56,863 nucleotides of DNA, taken from NCBI GenBank assembly GCA_033856195.1, contig JAWVFL010000011.1:1-56863 (forward strand), in the 5' to 3' direction. A program made the translations under genes and the position numbers. This document shows positions 33,238-40,989 of the stretch, piece after piece; position 1 is the first letter of the stretch; each line of letters opens with the position of its first letter. Under the pieces are notes generated by a model. It ran no database searches. It was not told the origin of the DNA and was given only the letters and a program-made list of their open reading frames with translations. The stretch is from VRUE01 sp033856195. Its GTDB lineage: Bacteria; Actinomycetota; Thermoleophilia; Solirubrobacterales; 70-9.

Positions 33238-34377
33238 ATGACCTCAGCAACAGGCACAACCCAGATCCCGACCGAGCTCAAGCCGGCCGACGGCCGCTTC
33301 GGCTGCGGACCCTCGAAGGTGCGCCCGGAGGCGCTCGAGAAGCTGGCCCAACAGTCCTCGCTGATGGGCACCTCGCACCGCCAGGCGCCCGTGCGCGACC
33401 TGGTGCGGCGCGTGCGCTGGGGCCTTGCCGAGCTCTTCGGCCTGCCCGAGGGGTACGAGATTGCCCTCGGCAATGGCGGTACGACCGCCTTCTGGGACGC
33501 CGCCTGCGCCTGGCTCGTGCGCGAGCGGGCCCTGCACCTGACCTATGGCGAGTTCTCGCAGAAGTTCGCCAAGGCGACGGCGGGAGCGCCGTTCCTTGCC
33601 GATCCGATTCTGGTCGAGGCCGATCCGGGTGATGCGCCCGCGCCGACAGCCGATCCGGCTGCCGATGCGATCGCCTGGGCCCACAACGAGACCTCGACCG
33701 GGGTGATGGTCCCGGTCCAGCGCCCCGAAAAGGCCGGCGACGCGCTGGTCCTCATCGACGCCACTTCGGGCGCCGGTGGCCTACCGGTGGATGTGCGGGA
33801 GGCCGACGTCTACTACTTCGCCCCGCAGAAGGCCTTCGGTGCTGACGGGGGCCTCTGGTTGGCGCTGCTCAGCCCTGCGGCGATCGAGCGGATCGGGGAG
33901 CTCGACGGCTCCGCCGGTCGCTGGCAGCCCGGCTTCCTGTCCTTGCAGACGGCGCTGGAGAACTCGCGCAAGGAGCAGACCTACAACACGCCGGCGCTAG
34001 CCACCATGCTGCTGCTCGCCGACCAGGTCGAGTGGATGCTGACCGGAGGGGGGCTCGACTGGTGCGTGGGGCGCACCTCGGCTTCGTCCGGACACCTCTA
34101 CGGCTGGGCCGAGGCCAGCGAGTTCGCCACGCCCTTTGTCGCCGACCCCGCCAAACGCTCGCTGGTCGTCGGCACGATCGACTTCGACGACTCCGTCGAT
34201 GCTGCCGTAGTGGCGGCGACGCTGCGCGCCAACGGCATCGTCGACGTCGAGCCCTACCGCAAGCTGGGGCGCAACCAGCTTCGGATCGGCATGTTCCCGG
34301 CGGTCGAGCCCGCTGACGTGGAAGCGCTGACCGCCTGCATCGAGTGGGTAGTCGAGAACGTGGGGGAGGCCAGGTGA
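33238..34377 (+). CDS. serC: Phosphoserine aminotransferase (actinobacterial type)
   Basis: A PLP enzyme of the class V aminotransferases, 379 residues from ATG 33238. It converts 3-phosphohydroxypyruvate to phosphoserine. GRFGCGPSKVRPEALE, MGTSHRQAPVRDLV, LGNGGTTAFWDAA and AWAHNETSTGVMVPV fit the mycobacterial-type SerC. YYFAPQKAFGADGGLW carries the PLP lysine. A TTG at 33220 is an alternative start and adds six residues. The stop is overlapped by a 26-codon ORF that links to serA, so the two serine genes are probably translated in series. Confidence 0.93.
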   Translation: MTSATGTTQIPTELKPADGRFGCGPSKVRPEALEKLAQQSSLMGTSHRQAPVRDLVRRVRWGLAELFGLPEGYEIALGNGGTTAFWDAACAWLVRERALHLTYGEFSQKFAKATAGAPFLADPILVEADPGDAPAPTADPAADAIAWAHNETSTGVMVPVQRPEKAGDALVLIDATSGAGGLPVDVREADVYYFAPQKAFGADGGLWLALLSPAAIERIGELDGSAGRWQPGFLSLQTALENSRKEQTYNTPALATMLLLADQVEWMLTGGGLDWCVGRTSASSGHLYGWAEASEFATPFVADPAKRSLVVGTIDFDDSVDAAVVAATLRANGIVDVEPYRKLGRNQLRIGMFPAVEPADVEALTACIEWVVENVGEAR

Positions 34378-34454
34378 GTGCTCCAATCGTCGCGGTGATC
34401 TCCGGTCGTTCGAGTCCGTGGCGATTGGAGCGCGAACGAAAGGTGTTCTTGTGA
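34374..34454 (+). CDS. Possible 26-residue coupling/leader peptide between serC and serA
   Basis: GTG 34374 overlaps the serC TGA (GTGA) and has GGGGGAGG (34362-34369) four nt upstream. Its TGA (34452-34454) overlaps the serA GTG (again GTGA). The peptide, starting MSAPIVAVISGRSSPW, has four serines in 26 residues. A perfect 10-bp inverted repeat lies inside it (34380-34389 with 34422-34431). It may couple serC and serA translation or sense seryl-tRNA. Chance cannot be excluded. Confidence 0.4.
   Translation: MSAPIVAVISGRSSPWRLERERKVFL
34380..34431. promoter_or_regulatory. Hairpin between serC and serA
   Basis: GCTCCAATCG (34380-34389) and CGATTGGAGC (34422-34431) are exact complements around 32 nt. 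Formed in RNA, the stem ends 19 nt before the serA start and would lie within the small ORF. A role as attenuator or coupling device is inference. Confidence 0.5.
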
Positions 34455-36031
34455 AAGTACTGGTCAAGGAGAAGATCGCGGACTCGGGCGTCGAGCTGCT
34501 GCGGCAGAACTTCGACGTCGACCTCGGCCTCGAGATGTCCGATGAGGAGCTGGCCGAGGCGATCGGCGGCTACGACGCGATCCTGATCCGCTCGGCGACC
34601 AAGCTGACCCCCGAGCTGATCGAGCGGGCCGACAACCTCAAGGTGATCGGTCGCGCCGGGACCGGCGTCGACAACGTCGACATCCCGGCCGCCACGCGCC
34701 GCGGCATCGTCGTCGCCAACGCGCCCGAATCGAACTCGGTCGCCGCGGCCGAGCACACGCTGGCCCTCGCGCTCGCCCTCTTCCGCAACGTGCCCCAAGC
34801 ACACGGCGCCCTCGTCGACGGGCGCTGGGACCGGGCCAAGTTCAAGGGCGCCGAGCTCGACGGCAAGACGATCGGCATCGTCGGCTTCGGCCGCATCGGT
34901 CAGCTCGTCGCCAAGCGCGCCCAGGCCTTTGAGATGGACGTGATCGCATTTGACAAGTTCGTCTCTGCCGAGCGCTTCCGGGAGCTGGGCGTGGAGGGGG
35001 CTGAGAGCCTCGAGGATCTCTTCGTCGGCGCCGATGTCGTCACGGTCCACGTGCCCAAGACTCCCGAGACGATCAACCTGATCGACGCCGATGCGATCGC
35101 CACGATGAAGAAGGGCGTGCGGATCGTCAACTGCGCCCGCGGCGAGCTGGTCGATCTCGACGCGCTCACCGCCGGCCTGGAGTCGGGCAAGGTCGGTGGC
35201 GCCGCACTGGACGTCTTCCCCGCCGAGCCTTTCACCGAGCACCCGATCTTCGCTCGCGGGGACGTGGTCGTCACCCCGCACCTCGGCGCCTCGACCGCCG
35301 AGGCGCAGGACCGGGCCGGCGTCGTCACCGCCGAACAGGTGACCGCGGCGCTGACCGGAGCCGTCGTCACCAACGCGGTCAACATCGCCGCGGTGCGGCC
35401 CGAGGAGATGGAAGCCCTCTCGCCGTTCGTACCGCTCTGCGAAAAGCTCGGCCGGCTGGCCGAGGGCCTCGGCCAGGGGCCGGTCGACCGTGTCTCGGTC
35501 GAGTTCCGCGGCAAGCTCGCCCAGCACGACACCCGCCTGCTCGGCATCGCCGTCCTGGTCGGGATCCTCTCCGGTCACACCGAGGAGCCGGTCAATCTCG
35601 TCAATGCCCCGCAGATGGCCGAAGAACGCGGCGTCGATCTGGTCGAGACGAAGGAGTCGAGCTCTGAGGACTTCACCGAGCTGGTCACGGTTCGACTGCG
35701 CTCTGGGGAGGAAGAGGTAGAGGTCGCCGGCACCGGGGTCGGCCCCCGTAACGAGCCCTACCTGGTCTCGGTCTGGGGCGAGAGCTTCTACCTGCCCTTC
35801 GCCGAACACATCGCCGTCTTCCGCTACGCCGACCGCCCGGGCATGATCGGCCGGGTCGGCACGATGTTCGGTGAGGAGGGGGTCAACATCGTCTCCGCCG
35901 CGGTCGGCGCCGAGGAGGATGGCGAGCGCGCGGTGATGGCGCTCACGACCGATGCGCCCGTGCACAGCGAGACGATCGCCAAGATCCTCGAGGTCGACGG
36001 TTTCTCCGTCGGCCGCTCGGTCGACCTCTGA
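34451..36031 (+). CDS. serA: D-3-phosphoglycerate dehydrogenase (long type)
   Basis: The first enzyme of serine synthesis, 526 residues. The catalytic/NAD part has GRAGTGVDNVDIPAATRRG, GKTIGIVGFGRIGQLVAKRA and NCARGELVDLDAL. The His of HPIFARGDVVVTPHLGAST completes the active site. Residues about 320-450 form the ASB domain. The last 75 (YADRPGMIGRVGTMFGEEGVNIVSA) form the ACT domain, as in mycobacteria where serine inhibits. GTG 34451 has AAAGG 8 nt upstream and gives MKVLVKEKIADSG; the longer open frame is discarded. The 3' end runs into a large inverted repeat (36028-36128). Confidence 0.96.
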   Translation: MKVLVKEKIADSGVELLRQNFDVDLGLEMSDEELAEAIGGYDAILIRSATKLTPELIERADNLKVIGRAGTGVDNVDIPAATRRGIVVANAPESNSVAAAEHTLALALALFRNVPQAHGALVDGRWDRAKFKGAELDGKTIGIVGFGRIGQLVAKRAQAFEMDVIAFDKFVSAERFRELGVEGAESLEDLFVGADVVTVHVPKTPETINLIDADAIATMKKGVRIVNCARGELVDLDALTAGLESGKVGGAALDVFPAEPFTEHPIFARGDVVVTPHLGASTAEAQDRAGVVTAEQVTAALTGAVVTNAVNIAAVRPEEMEALSPFVPLCEKLGRLAEGLGQGPVDRVSVEFRGKLAQHDTRLLGIAVLVGILSGHTEEPVNLVNAPQMAEERGVDLVETKESSSEDFTELVTVRLRSGEEEVEVAGTGVGPRNEPYLVSVWGESFYLPFAEHIAVFRYADRPGMIGRVGTMFGEEGVNIVSAAVGAEEDGERAVMALTTDAPVHSETIAKILEVDGFSVGRSVDL

Positions 36032-36128
36032 GGCCGTCTGACCGGCGCATAGCCGCGTCCTCGGTCGCTTGCGTGCAGAGCACGCCACGCTCCCTGTGTC
36101 CTTGCTCTGCTTGGTCTGACGGCCTCAG
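36028..36128. terminator. Nested inverted repeat at the serA 3' end
   Basis: CTGAGGCCGTCTGACC (36028-36043, including the serA stop) pairs with 36113-36128 at 15 of 16 positions. Inside, GCAGAGCA (36075-36082) pairs perfectly with TGCTCTGC (36103-36110). The central part contains GCGTCCTCGGTCGCT, which shares words with the loop of the element at 20284 (GTCCTCG, GGTCGCT). It is a likely terminator and may belong to the same broad class of palindromic elements. Confidence 0.55.
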
Positions 36129-36132
36129 GGCT

Positions 36133-36138
36133 TAATCT
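36133..36138 (+). promoter_or_regulatory. -10 box TAATCT for the quinone oxidoreductase
   Basis: TAATCT is followed by 7 nt and GTG 36146. The same spacing is seen at cysK, gatC and tyrS, and it supports GTG 36146 over GTG 36140 as the start. Confidence 0.45.
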
Positions 36139-36145
36139 TGTGCCC

Positions 36146-37180
36146 GTGAAGGCGCTGGTGCAGACGGGGAACGGTGGGCCGGAGGTGCTGCAGGTCCTCG
36201 AGCGTTCAGAGCCGCCCGTAGGGCCGGGCGAGGTTCGGATCGCGGTCAAGGCCGCGGGCATCAATTTCGCCGACACGATGGCGCGTCTCGGCATGTACCC
36301 CGACGCGCCAAAACCACCATGCGTGATGGGCTATGAGGTGGCCGGCGTGATCGAGAGCGTCGGCGAGGGAGTCAGCAACTTGACGGTCGGTGACAGGGTC
36401 ATGGCCGGCACCCGCTTCGGCGGCCAGGCCGAGCTGGTCACGGTGCCCGCCGACCAGGCGCTGCCTTTGCCCGAGCGGCTCAGCTTCGAGCAGGGTGCTG
36501 CGTTTCCGGTCAATTACGGCACCGCATATGCCGCCCTGATCATCATGGGCAGCCTGCGCGAGAAAGACCGGGTATTGATCCACGCGGCTGCGGGAGGGGT
36601 TGGCATTGCCGCCACGCAGATCGCCCGCAACGTCGGCGCCGAGATCTTCGGCACCGCCTCGCCGGAGAAGCACGAGGCGATCCGTGCCCAGGGCGTTGCG
36701 CATCCGATCGACTACCGCAGTCAGGACTTCGAGGCGGAGGCAAAGCGGATCACCGCTGGCGAGGGCGTCGACCTCGTCATCGACGCGCTGGGCCCGACCT
36801 CGTTCCGCAAGGACTACCGGCTGCTGCGCTCCGGCGGGCGGCTCGTGATGTACGGCCTCTCCGAGGCGACGAAGGAGGGTGGCCGCGACATTCCCGCGGC
36901 CCTGACGAGCCTGGCCAAGATGCCGCTGGCGACGATCCCCTGGTGGAAGAGCCTGGCGTTGATGAACGAGAACAAGGGCGTCTTCGGCCTCAACATGCTC
37001 AAGTGGTGGGACCGCGAGGGAAGCCTCGATCGGGTCACCGAGCCGCTGATGACGGACCTCGAGGCCGGGTGCCTGGAGCCCGTCGTCGCCGAGGCGTTCC
37101 CCTTCGAGCGCGCGGGCGAGGCGCACGAATTCATCGCCCAACGCCGCAACGTCGGCAAGGTAGTGCTGTTTCCAAGTTAG
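36146..37180 (+). CDS. Zinc-independent quinone oxidoreductase-like MDR protein
   Basis: A medium-chain dehydrogenase/reductase of 344 residues. MKALVQTGNGGPEVLQVLE is the typical N-terminus. VKAAGINFADTMARLGMYP and VGDRVMAGTRFGGQAELV (catalytic fold) follow, then the nucleotide-binding HAAAGGVGIAATQIARNVGA. No zinc-binding cysteine cluster is present, so it is the NADPH:quinone reductase/synaptic vesicle VAT-1-like type. A long region (DIPAALTSLAKMPLATIPWW) matches the VAT-1 subgroup. The substrate is unknown. It stands alone after the serA terminator with its own -10 box; the RTX gene follows after 28 bp. Confidence 0.88.
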   Translation: MKALVQTGNGGPEVLQVLERSEPPVGPGEVRIAVKAAGINFADTMARLGMYPDAPKPPCVMGYEVAGVIESVGEGVSNLTVGDRVMAGTRFGGQAELVTVPADQALPLPERLSFEQGAAFPVNYGTAYAALIIMGSLREKDRVLIHAAAGGVGIAATQIARNVGAEIFGTASPEKHEAIRAQGVAHPIDYRSQDFEAEAKRITAGEGVDLVIDALGPTSFRKDYRLLRSGGRLVMYGLSEATKEGGRDIPAALTSLAKMPLATIPWWKSLALMNENKGVFGLNMLKWWDREGSLDRVTEPLMTDLEAGCLEPVVAEAFPFERAGEAHEFIAQRRNVGKVVLFPS

Positions 37181-37208
37181 GCCTGCGGCGCGGCGCGGGG
37201 CATTCCTG

Positions 37209-37775
37209 ATGAAGAGGGCGATTCTGATCATGCTGGCGATCCTGGCGGCGCAGTCCGCCTCGGCCGCGCGCGCCGAAACCACCTACACCGTGGTTTTGGC
37301 GGGAGGGGCTACGCAGAGCATGATCCGCATCTGGCTGACCCCGGACGGACGCAGCTACGTGATCGACTCGGTTGCGCCACTTGAAGTCGGCGGCACGATC
37401 TGTGAAAACACCCCCGGCATGCCGACCGAGCTGGTCTGCAAGGCGCCACTCGTCGCTGGCTTCGAGGTCAATGCCGGCGAAGGGGATGACACGGTTTCCG
37501 TCGCCAGCGCGGTTGAAGTGCCGGTGACGATGCGAGGCGGGCCGGGACGGGACAGCCTGCTCGGTGGTGGCGGACCCGACAAGCTGATTGGTGGCGACGG
37601 CAATGACAAGCTCGCCGGTCATAGCGGCGACGACCTCATCTTCGGCGGCGCGGGCAACGACGAACTTCTCGGCGGCAGTGGCGATGACGTCCTGCGTGGC
37701 GGCGGCGGTCACGACAGGCTCAGCGGCGGCAGCGGCGAAAACGTCGTGCGCTCGTCGCTGCGTCCAGTGCTCTAA
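37209..37775 (+). CDS. Secreted RTX-type calcium-binding repeat protein
   Basis: A 188-residue protein with a signal peptide (MKRAILIMLAILAAQSASAARA). It has a middle part of about 70 residues with two cysteines (GGTICENTPGMPTELVCKAP), then glycine-aspartate nonapeptide repeats. Examples are GGDGNDKLAGHSGDDLI, FGGAGNDELLGG, SGDDVLRGGGGHDRLSGG. The repeats should fold into a calcium-filled parallel beta-roll outside the cell. There is no enzymatic domain and no type I secretion gene nearby; in this phylum Sec export fits the signal peptide. The last 19 codons overlap the 3' end of the convergent MFS gene (56 bp). Confidence 0.85.
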   Translation: MKRAILIMLAILAAQSASAARAETTYTVVLAGGATQSMIRIWLTPDGRSYVIDSVAPLEVGGTICENTPGMPTELVCKAPLVAGFEVNAGEGDDTVSVASAVEVPVTMRGGPGRDSLLGGGGPDKLIGGDGNDKLAGHSGDDLIFGGAGNDELLGGSGDDVLRGGGGHDRLSGGSGENVVRSSLRPVL

Positions 37776-39120
37776 GCCGAGGCTTCTTCGGTCCGGCTCC
37801 TCCCAGAAGGCGGCCGCCGACGAAGAAGAGCGCGATCAGGAAGCCGACCAGCGAGAGCGCGGCGTCGAGCCGGAAGGCCGCCTGAATGCCGTCAGCGAAG
37901 GACGCTTGGGCGGAGAAGACGGTCGTCGTCAGCCCCAAGCCGATCGAGCCGCCGGCGATCTGGAACATGTAGACGATGCCTCCGGCGAGGCTGGTCTGCG
38001 ATTCGTCGACCGACGTGACCCCGGCGGTGGTGGCCGTCGGGTAGAAGCTGCCGATCCCGATCCCGAGCACGACCATGCCGGGAATCAACGATGCGTAGCT
38101 CGAGCGTGATGCGACGAGCGAGAAGATGAAGGGCGCAACGGTGATGCAGGCTGCCCCGACTGTCGCCAGCATCTTCGCTCCCAGCCGCTCGTAGAGTGGT
38201 CCCGCGACGAAGGAGACCCCCGCGAAGGTGGCCAGGAAGGGCAGCAGTCCGACGCCGGCCTCGAGCGGCGAATAGCCGAGCTGGTGCTGCATGAACTGGG
38301 GCAGGTAGAGCAAGGCGGCGAAGAACGTCGCCGACATCAACAGGATCGCCAGGCACGAGGCCCGGAAGCTCTCGTTGGCCATCACCTCTCGCGGCACCAA
38401 AGCGCTCTTGCCGGCGCGCCGCTCGATCGGCACGAAGGAGATCAGCAGGATCGCGGAGAGGATCATCAGGCCGAACACACGCGGGTCGCCAATCCCCCAA
38501 TCGTCGATCTGGTCGAGCGCGACAAGCAGCGCGACGAGACCAACCGAGATCGCCGCGATCCCGGGGTAGTCGATGCGCTGGCGGCCCGAGTCCGGCTCGG
38601 CGACTTTGACCAGGCGGTAGGTGACGAGCACGGCAAAGGCCGAGATCGGCACGTTGAGGAAGAAGATCCAGCGCCAGCTAAGTGCGTCTGTGAGCACGCC
38701 GCCGATCAGCGGGCCGATCGCGTTGCCGAGCCCGGCGGCGCCGACGATGATCCCGCCCGCGAGTCCGGCCTTGTCCTCGGGCAGCAGGGCGTAGGTCATG
38801 CCGAGGATCGCCGGCCACATCAGCGCCCCGCCGATCCCCATCAGGGTCCGCGTCGCGATCAGCCAGGTCTCGGTTTGGGCCGCCCCACCCAGCGCCGACA
38901 TCGAGGCGAAGATCGCGGCGCCGAGGAAGAAGGCGTTGCGCCGACCGAACATGTCGGCCAGGCGCCCGCCGGTGACGATCATCACCCCAAAGGTCAGCGC
39001 GTAGGCGTTGATCACCCACTGAATCGTGTTGATATTGGTGTGGAAGTCCTTCTCCATCGTCGGCAGGGCGACGTTGATCGCGGAGAAGTCGTTGGCGATC
39101 ACCACCACGGCGATGCCCAT
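37720..39120 (-). CDS. MFS drug/metabolite exporter (DHA2, EmrB/QacA-like)
   Basis: A proton-driven exporter of at least 466 residues with about 14 helices. Motif A appears as GGRLADMFGRRNAFFLG and motif C as GIIVGAAGLGNAIGPLIGG. LSWRWIFFLNVPISAFAV is the usual DHA2 element. The C-terminal 30 residues are very basic and overlap the RTX gene. The first ATG (39120) falls inside the first helix. The frame continues upstream with RSTWFALFA and SSEVSSSPIP, but no ATG, GTG or TTG occurs before the in-frame TAG at 39192. An ATC at 39180 lies 6 nt after a TAGGCT box and may be the real start. It is divergent from leuA, and its promoter overlaps that of the leucine leader. Confidence 0.88.
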   Translation of the reverse strand: MGIAVVVIANDFSAINVALPTMEKDFHTNINTIQWVINAYALTFGVMIVTGGRLADMFGRRNAFFLGAAIFASMSALGGAAQTETWLIATRTLMGIGGALMWPAILGMTYALLPEDKAGLAGGIIVGAAGLGNAIGPLIGGVLTDALSWRWIFFLNVPISAFAVLVTYRLVKVAEPDSGRQRIDYPGIAAISVGLVALLVALDQIDDWGIGDPRVFGLMILSAILLISFVPIERRAGKSALVPREVMANESFRASCLAILLMSATFFAALLYLPQFMQHQLGYSPLEAGVGLLPFLATFAGVSFVAGPLYERLGAKMLATVGAACITVAPFIFSLVASRSSYASLIPGMVVLGIGIGSFYPTATTAGVTSVDESQTSLAGGIVYMFQIAGGSIGLGLTTTVFSAQASFADGIQAAFRLDAALSLVGFLIALFFVGGRLLGGAGPKKPRLRALDAATSARRFRRCRR

Positions 39121-39186
39121 CGCGAAGAGGGCGAACCAGGTCGAGCGGGGGATCGGGCTTGAAGAAACCTCGCTTGAGATGCGCGC

Positions 39187-39192
39187 AGCCTA
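39187..39192 (-). promoter_or_regulatory. -10 box TAGGCT for the MFS gene
   Basis: Minus-strand TAGGCT is followed by 6 nt and an in-frame ATC. The TAG is also the in-frame stop that bounds the MFS frame. It lies next to TAAGCT (39196-39201, plus strand), the likely -10 of the leucine leader. Confidence 0.4.
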
Positions 39193-39212
39193 CGCTAAGC
39201 TGAGGCGACCGA

Positions 39213-39272
39213 ATGACGCACCGGCCCGACAGCCTCGCGCTTCTCCTTCTCCTCCCCCTCCGGGGGGAATAG
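39213..39272 (+). CDS. leuL: Leucine-rich leader peptide upstream of leuA
   Basis: ATG 39213, with GAGG (39202-39205) upstream, opens 19 codons ending in TAG. The peptide is MTHRPDSLALLLLLPLRGE. It has seven leucines, five in a row (codons CTT CTC CTT CTC CTC). This is the signature of ribosome-mediated attenuation: stalling at Leu codons when leucyl-tRNA is scarce would change folding of the following RNA. Downstream, CTCCCCCTCCGGGGGGA overlaps the end of the ORF, and GGCGGCGCGATAGCCGC can form hairpins. Leucine leader peptides before leuA are known or predicted in other actinobacteria. The leader lies 67 nt before the leuA start. Confidence 0.78.
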   Translation: MTHRPDSLALLLLLPLRGE

Positions 39273-39339
39273 CGCTGGGCGGCGCGATAGCCGCGAGAGA
39301 AAAGGTCATTCGAAAGAAGCAGAGATGGAGGAGGACCCA

Positions 39340-40926
39340 GTGGCACCAGCAGACGACGCAAACCGCGTCCACATCTTCGACACGACACTGCGCGACGGTG
39401 AGCAGTCGCCCGGTATCTCGCTGAACACCGGGGAGAAGGTCGAGATCGCCCAGCAGCTCTCCCGCCTGGGAGTCGACGTGATCGAGGCCGGATTCCCGAT
39501 CACCTCGCCTGGCGATTTCGAGGCGGTCGAGGCGATCGCCCGCCGCGTCGAGGGCCCGGTGATCTGCGGCCTGGCCCGTACCCACAAGGCCGACATCGAC
39601 GCCGCCTGGGGGGCGATCAAGGACGCCGCGCGCCCCCGCATCCACACCTTCATCTCTACCTCCGACATCCACATCCAGTACCAGCTGCAGACTGACCGCG
39701 AGGACGTCAAGGGCCAGGCCCGGGCGGCCGTGACCCTGGCCAAGTCCTACTGCGAGGACGTTGAGTTCTCACCGATGGACGCGACCCGCGCCGACATCGA
39801 GTTCACCGCCGAGGTCTGCGCGATCGCGGTCGAGGAGGGCGCCACCACCGTCAACATCGCCGACACGGTCGGCTACACCACGCCGGAGGAGTACGCCGAG
39901 TACTTCCGGCGCCTCTACGAGTTGGTGCCGGCGCTGCGCGAGGTGGAGACCTCGGTCCACTGTCACGACGACCTGGGCCTGGCCGTGGCCAACTCCTACA
40001 CCGGCGTGATGGCGGGGGCGCGACAGGTCGAGTGCGCCGTCAACGGCATCGGCGAGCGGGCCGGCAACTGCTCGCTGGAGGAGATCGTGATGCTGGTTCG
40101 CACCCGCGAGGACGTCCACGGCCTGCAGACCGGCGTCAACACCCGCGAGCTGGCCCGCACCAGCCGCATGGTCTCGCGCCTGACGGGCTACGCGATCCAG
40201 CCCAACAAGGCGATCGTCGGCCGCAACGCCTTCGCCCACGAGTCCGGAATCCACCAGGACGGCGTGCTGAAGGAGCGCACCACCTACGAGATCATGGACG
40301 CGACCGAGGTCGGCCTGGAGTCGAACTCGATCGTGCTGGGCAAGCATTCCGGCCGCCACGCCCTGCGCGATGCGCTGGACCAGCTGGGCTTCAAGGTCGA
40401 GGGCAATGCGCTGAACGCCGCCTTCAAGCGCTTCAAGGATATCGCTGACCGCAAGAAGCAGGTGACCGCGCTGGACCTGGAGGCGATCGTCTCCGATGAG
40501 ATGCGCGAGAAGGCCGACGCCCACGAGCTGGCCTGGTTCGAGGTCGAGGCCGGCTCGCGCCGCGAGCCGCTGGCCCGCGTGGCGGTGAAGATGCCCTCCG
40601 GCGAGGAGGCGGTGGGAGAGTCCAGCGGCGACGGCCCAGTCGACGCGATCTTCCACGCGATCCAGAAGGCCGCCGACACCGAGTGCGACCTGCGCCAGTA
40701 CACGGTCGAGGCCGTGACCGGAGGAGAGGACGCCCTCGGCCAGGTGACCGTGATGCTGCGCGCCGCCGGCCGCCTGGCCACCGGCCAGGGAGTCGCCACC
40801 GACATCCTCGAGGCATCGGCCCGCGCCTACGTCCGCGCTCTGTCGAACGCCCTGGAGGGCGCCGCCATTCGCGAGGCCGAGGCCGCCACCGCCGAGGCGG
40901 CAGTCGAGCGCACGCCAGGTCCCTAA
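39340..40926 (+). CDS. leuA: 2-Isopropylmalate synthase
   Basis: The first committed leucine enzyme, condensing 2-oxoisovalerate and acetyl-CoA; 528 residues. HIFDTTLRDGEQSPGISLN, FSPMDATRAD, TVNIADTVGYTTPEEYAE and SVHCHDDLGLAVANSYTG (metal His pair) form the TIM barrel. ESGIHQDGVLKERTTYEIM and LGKHSGRHALRDAL form the subdomain. The C-terminal 130 residues are the leucine-binding regulatory domain, so feedback inhibition is expected in addition to attenuation. GTG 39340 is chosen because GGAGGAGG (39328-39335) lies just before it; ATG 39325, upstream of that site, would add five residues. Confidence 0.95.
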   Translation: MAPADDANRVHIFDTTLRDGEQSPGISLNTGEKVEIAQQLSRLGVDVIEAGFPITSPGDFEAVEAIARRVEGPVICGLARTHKADIDAAWGAIKDAARPRIHTFISTSDIHIQYQLQTDREDVKGQARAAVTLAKSYCEDVEFSPMDATRADIEFTAEVCAIAVEEGATTVNIADTVGYTTPEEYAEYFRRLYELVPALREVETSVHCHDDLGLAVANSYTGVMAGARQVECAVNGIGERAGNCSLEEIVMLVRTREDVHGLQTGVNTRELARTSRMVSRLTGYAIQPNKAIVGRNAFAHESGIHQDGVLKERTTYEIMDATEVGLESNSIVLGKHSGRHALRDALDQLGFKVEGNALNAAFKRFKDIADRKKQVTALDLEAIVSDEMREKADAHELAWFEVEAGSRREPLARVAVKMPSGEEAVGESSGDGPVDAIFHAIQKAADTECDLRQYTVEAVTGGEDALGQVTVMLRAAGRLATGQGVATDILEASARAYVRALSNALEGAAIREAEAATAEAAVERTPGP

Positions 40927-40989
40927 AGCGTCACACATCCTTGCGGCGCTGCGCACAACACGTAGTGCGGGGCAAGTCACCGTTGCTCC

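Noticed and set aside
40927..40989. A strong terminator after leuA
   Set aside because: Only a 5-bp CGCAC/GTGCG stem with flanking TTGC/GCAA is seen; too weak to call.
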